Shown here: piece after piece, positions 4,876 to 5,982 of the stretch
Layout: each line of letters begins with the position of its first letter
How positions within the stretch are numbered: the stretch's first letter is position 1
DNA from: Acidobacteriota bacterium
Lineage (GTDB): Bacteria > Acidobacteriota > Terriglobia > Terriglobales > Acidobacteriaceae
DNA: 5,982 bases
Assembly (NCBI GenBank): GCA_021798655.1
Contig: JAJZFE010000166.1
Span: 398-6,379, forward strand
Direction of reading: 5' to 3'
Translations under genes and position numbers: made by a program
The notes under the pieces: generated by a model
Seen by the model: only the letters and a program-made list of their open reading frames with translations
The model's database searches: none
Told to the model about the DNA's origin: nothing

Positions 4876-5982
4876 ATCCCATCCATGCGGGCGTTGCGTC
4901 AAGCTCCGCGTCCGGCTCTATCGCCGCCTTGGGCGCGATTCCATCTTGCGACGCATCGCGCCGGGTGAAGAACGCCTCGACCTTGTCGATCACCTGAGCG
5001 CCACGTTTGGCTTCGAAGATCTCGCGGCGCAGCGTGGCGCCGCCCGGAACGCCGTGTGTGAACCAGCTTGCAAACTGTTTCATGCGTCCAATGGCGTCGC
5101 GCTGCGCACTCTCGTGGTTGCGCTTCAGCCGCTTCTCCAGGTCGCTCTCGGCGGGGCCCAGCACCTCGGGATGCTCGGCGACCTCGGCCATCAGGCGTTC
5201 AAAGTAGTCGCGGATCATGCGATAGCGGTCCATGTCCGTGGGTCTGTCATAGACGCCGACGCCGGTGGCCTGCTTGCTCGCCGTGTACTGCGCAATCTGC
5301 CGAAAGATCCAGGGGTTCGCCGGTGCAGCACGGCCAATCATTACCGCATCGCAGCCGGTGGCTTCGATCATCGCAGCCGCATCTTCGGGCGTGCGGACGT
5401 CGCCGTTGCCGATGACGGGAACGCTGACCGCATCTTTGACTGCGGCAATCCACTCCCAGCGAGCGTCGCCGGCGTAGCCCTGTTCGCGCGTGCGTGCGTG
5501 CAGCGCAACGGCGTTCAGGCCGCAGTCTTCGGCCATCTTCGCCAACTCCACGCACACGATGTTGGTGTCGCTCCAGCCCATCCGAAACTTCACGGTGAAG
5601 GGAATAGAGACGGCCCTGCGAACCTCCTCAAAGATCTCGCGGATGCGCGGCAGATCGCGCAGCAGGCCGCTGCCGCCGTTGCAGGAGACGACGCGCTTGG
5701 CCGGGCAGCCCAGGTTCAGATCGACGAGATCGAAGCCTGCATCCTGGCAGATGCGCGCGGAGTCGGCCAGCGTGGCCGGGTTTGACCCGAAGAGTTGCGC
5801 CGAGATCGGATGCTCGTCCTCGTAGTAGGTGAGGTAGCGCTTGCGCTTGGTCTCGCGCATGCGGCTCAGCCCGTCGGCCGAGGTGAACTCCGTCATGATG
5901 AGCCCGCAGCCCGAGACCTCGTTGCTCGTCGTGCGGTCCACGTCGGCTATCTCCGCCGGATTCGCGAACATCGACGCATTCT
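4874..5982 (-). CDS. dusB: tRNA-dihydrouridine synthase, DusB type, 5' end outside window
   Basis: Flavin enzyme that reduces specific uridines in tRNA to dihydrouridine using NADPH. The frame stays open to the right edge. ATG at 5971 is internal: Dus proteins begin with a strand carrying a PMAGVT-type motif that is absent here and must lie beyond the window. Numbering from that Met: NLGCPAKRVV (86-95) with catalytic Cys89, KFRMGW (128-133), HARTREQGYAGDARW (158-172) and GNGD (188-191) of the FMN site, and MIGRAAPANPWIFRQI (211-226). PWIFR points to DusB rather than DusA or DusC. The helical tRNA-binding C-terminal domain follows (SWFTHGVPGGATLR, 302-315), then an Ala/Pro/Asp tail. A polar segment of about 20 residues (roughly 1-21) precedes GLIMTEFTSADGL and appears to be an insertion relative to E. 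coli Dus proteins. The gene converges on the aldo/keto reductase; 101 nt separate the two stop codons. Confidence 0.92.
   Translation of the reverse strand, partial: NASMFANPAEIADVDRTTSNEVSGCGLIMTEFTSADGLSRMRETKRKRYLTYYEDEHPISAQLFGSNPATLADSARICQDAGFDLVDLNLGCPAKRVVSCNGGSGLLRDLPRIREIFEEVRRAVSIPFTVKFRMGWSDTNIVCVELAKMAEDCGLNAVALHARTREQGYAGDARWEWIAAVKDAVSVPVIGNGDVRTPEDAAAMIEATGCDAVMIGRAAPANPWIFRQIAQYTASKQATGVGVYDRPTDMDRYRMIRDYFERLMAEVAEHPEVLGPAESDLEKRLKRNHESAQRDAIGRMKQFASWFTHGVPGGATLRREIFEAKRGAQVIDKVEAFFTRRDASQDGIAPKAAIEPDAELDATPAWMG

Noticed and set aside
4634..5785. 383-codon open frame on the plus strand opposite dus
   Set aside because: It is fully antisense to a gene with all Dus motifs. Long open mirror frames are expected in GC-rich DNA, and the translation shows no recognisable domain.
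1..5982. Defence island, CRISPR array, mobile element or attachment site
   Set aside because: No repeat-spacer pattern, transposase, integrase, terminal repeats or tRNA was found. Neighbours are ordinary metabolic and tRNA-modification genes, so the nuclease-like protein has no contextual support as a defence system here.

Overview
The window reads as chromosomal DNA of a high-GC bacterium, most likely an Acidobacteriota soil lineage of the Acidobacteriaceae/Terriglobia type. This rests on remembered resemblance of three proteins (the DUF1906-like lipoprotein, the YfiT-type DinB protein and a DusB carrying an extra N-terminal segment) and on the base composition; no search was run. Coding density is high. 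I see no insertion sequence, phage gene, tRNA, rRNA or CRISPR array.

Layout. Positions 1-771 (minus strand) hold the N-terminal 257 codons of a predicted lipoprotein with an Rv2525c/DUF1906-like domain, cut by the left edge. Positions 772-920 form a divergent intergenic region with a 7-bp inverted repeat (843-865) overlapping possible promoter elements and a second dyad (787-827) just upstream of the lipoprotein ribosome binding site. On the plus strand follow a YfiT/BstA-type DinB-fold thiol transferase (921-1451), a GNAT acetyltransferase 5 nt behind it (1457-1900), a 637-residue uncharacterised protein whose C-terminus carries a PD-(D/E)XK nuclease signature (1941-3854), and an aldo/keto reductase close to the PdxI/YdbC type (3912-4772). 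A tRNA-dihydrouridine synthase of the DusB type (4874-5982, minus strand) converges on the reductase and is cut at its 5' end by the right edge.

Function. YfiT and the acetyltransferase are the only clear co-transcribed pair. The other genes look like single housekeeping or accessory genes, with no obvious shared pathway. The most novel item is the 637-residue protein: it combines an unassigned N-terminal region, an Arg/Ala/Pro-rich linker and a C-terminal module with D519, E533-x-K535 and Q545-xxx-Y549, the residue pattern of RecB/Cas4-like nucleases. A second notable pattern is that all five gene ends visible here lie in, or directly beside, an inverted repeat at the stop codon. Two of these repeats (the convergent reductase and dus ends) have 11-bp stems and probably act as terminators without a U-tract.
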